Assembly (NCBI RefSeq): GCF_000272405.2 | Contig: NZ_AJZM02000306.1 | Span: 1-5,395, forward strand | Length of the DNA: 5,395 bases | Direction: 5' to 3' | Origin: Vibrio tasmaniensis 1F-187 | Lineage (GTDB): Bacteria; Pseudomonadota; Gammaproteobacteria; Enterobacterales; Vibrionaceae | Part shown: positions 5,124 to 5,395 of the stretch, one piece after another | Layout of the letters: every line of letters begins with the position of its first letter | How positions within the stretch are numbered: the stretch's first letter is position 1 | Made by a program: the position numbers and the translations under genes | The notes under the pieces: model-generated | Databases searched by the model: none | Told to the model about the DNA's origin: nothing | Seen by the model: only the letters and a program-made list of their open reading frames with translations

Positions 5124-5395
5124 ATGTTAACGTTATATGTTTAAAATAAAACAGTGAAACCAATTGCACCAACAAAACAAACCAACCAAATATCATGTAG
5201 TTATAAAAATAACACCATTATTACGTCCATAAGATCAGATATATATGTCCTATTTGGTTACTATATTGGTAATGATAGCGATCTATTTACATTGATAGAA
5301 CTAGCATATTAAAATGAAATTCATTAGAAAAAGACATATACCCTAAGCATTCAAGACTTTTAGTTTCACGGTTAACATATAAACCATTGATTTAG
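5124..5395. other. Non-coding right edge with promoter and inverted repeats
   Basis: Very AT-rich upstream region of the minus-strand pair. It contains GTTAT-AAAA-ATAAC (5200-5213), CCAAATA (5186-5192) facing TATTTGG (5251-5257), and a 10-bp inverted pair ATATGTTAAC (5122-5131) and GTTAACATAT (5371-5380). No gene is evident on either strand; a gene to the right of the window may also be controlled from here. Confidence 0.5.
5200..5229 (-). promoter_or_regulatory. Candidate promoter of the minus-strand small-gene pair
   Basis: On the minus strand TGGACG (5229-5224, four of six -35 matches) and TATAAC (5205-5200, five of six -10 matches) are 18 nt apart. Transcription would start near 5193, giving a leader of about 70 nt. 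The -10 box falls in the GTTAT/ATAAC inverted repeat. Confidence 0.35.

Noticed and set aside
1..5395. tRNA, rRNA, insertion sequence or phage attachment site
   Set aside because: No cloverleaf-like sequence, transposase or integrase motif, or flanking target duplication was seen on either strand.

Overview
This AT-rich window looks like chromosomal DNA of a marine gammaproteobacterium of the Vibrio/Shewanella type. That rests on base composition, protein style and the presence of ToxR-like membrane regulators; no marker gene fixes the genus.

Layout. Positions 1-333 are non-coding and hold candidate operator sites. Four plus-strand genes follow with overlapping ends (334-2817): a ToxR-like membrane-anchored regulator, its small membrane/periplasmic partner, a second ToxR-like regulator and a second partner. 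The two regulators align without gaps over the DNA-binding domain, and the C-terminal segments of both regulators and both partners keep matching cysteines at identical spacing. The four genes therefore look like a tandem duplication of one two-gene 'co-component' cassette (the architecture of ToxR/ToxS, TcpP/TcpH, VtrA/VtrC and GrvA/FidL). A 157-bp AT-rich spacer carrying a 34-bp near-perfect palindrome and direct repeats separates this block from a GlxA-type AraC-family regulator (2975-4003). Positions 4004-4480 are non-coding by conventional criteria but contain a cluster of hairpins. On the minus strand, two overlapping small genes (5123 down to 4481) encode unrecognised soluble helical proteins that may be related to each other. 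Positions 5124-5395 hold their likely promoter.

How it may work together (inference). The two membrane regulators would each bind DNA from the inner membrane, with activity set by a disulfide-stabilised periplasmic domain paired with the partner protein. The AraC-family regulator next door is a candidate downstream or cross-regulated factor. A motif shared between the far upstream region of the cassette and the palindrome before the AraC gene (one mismatch in 12) would fit common regulation. No target genes, secretion genes or enzymes lie in the window, so the regulated process cannot be named.
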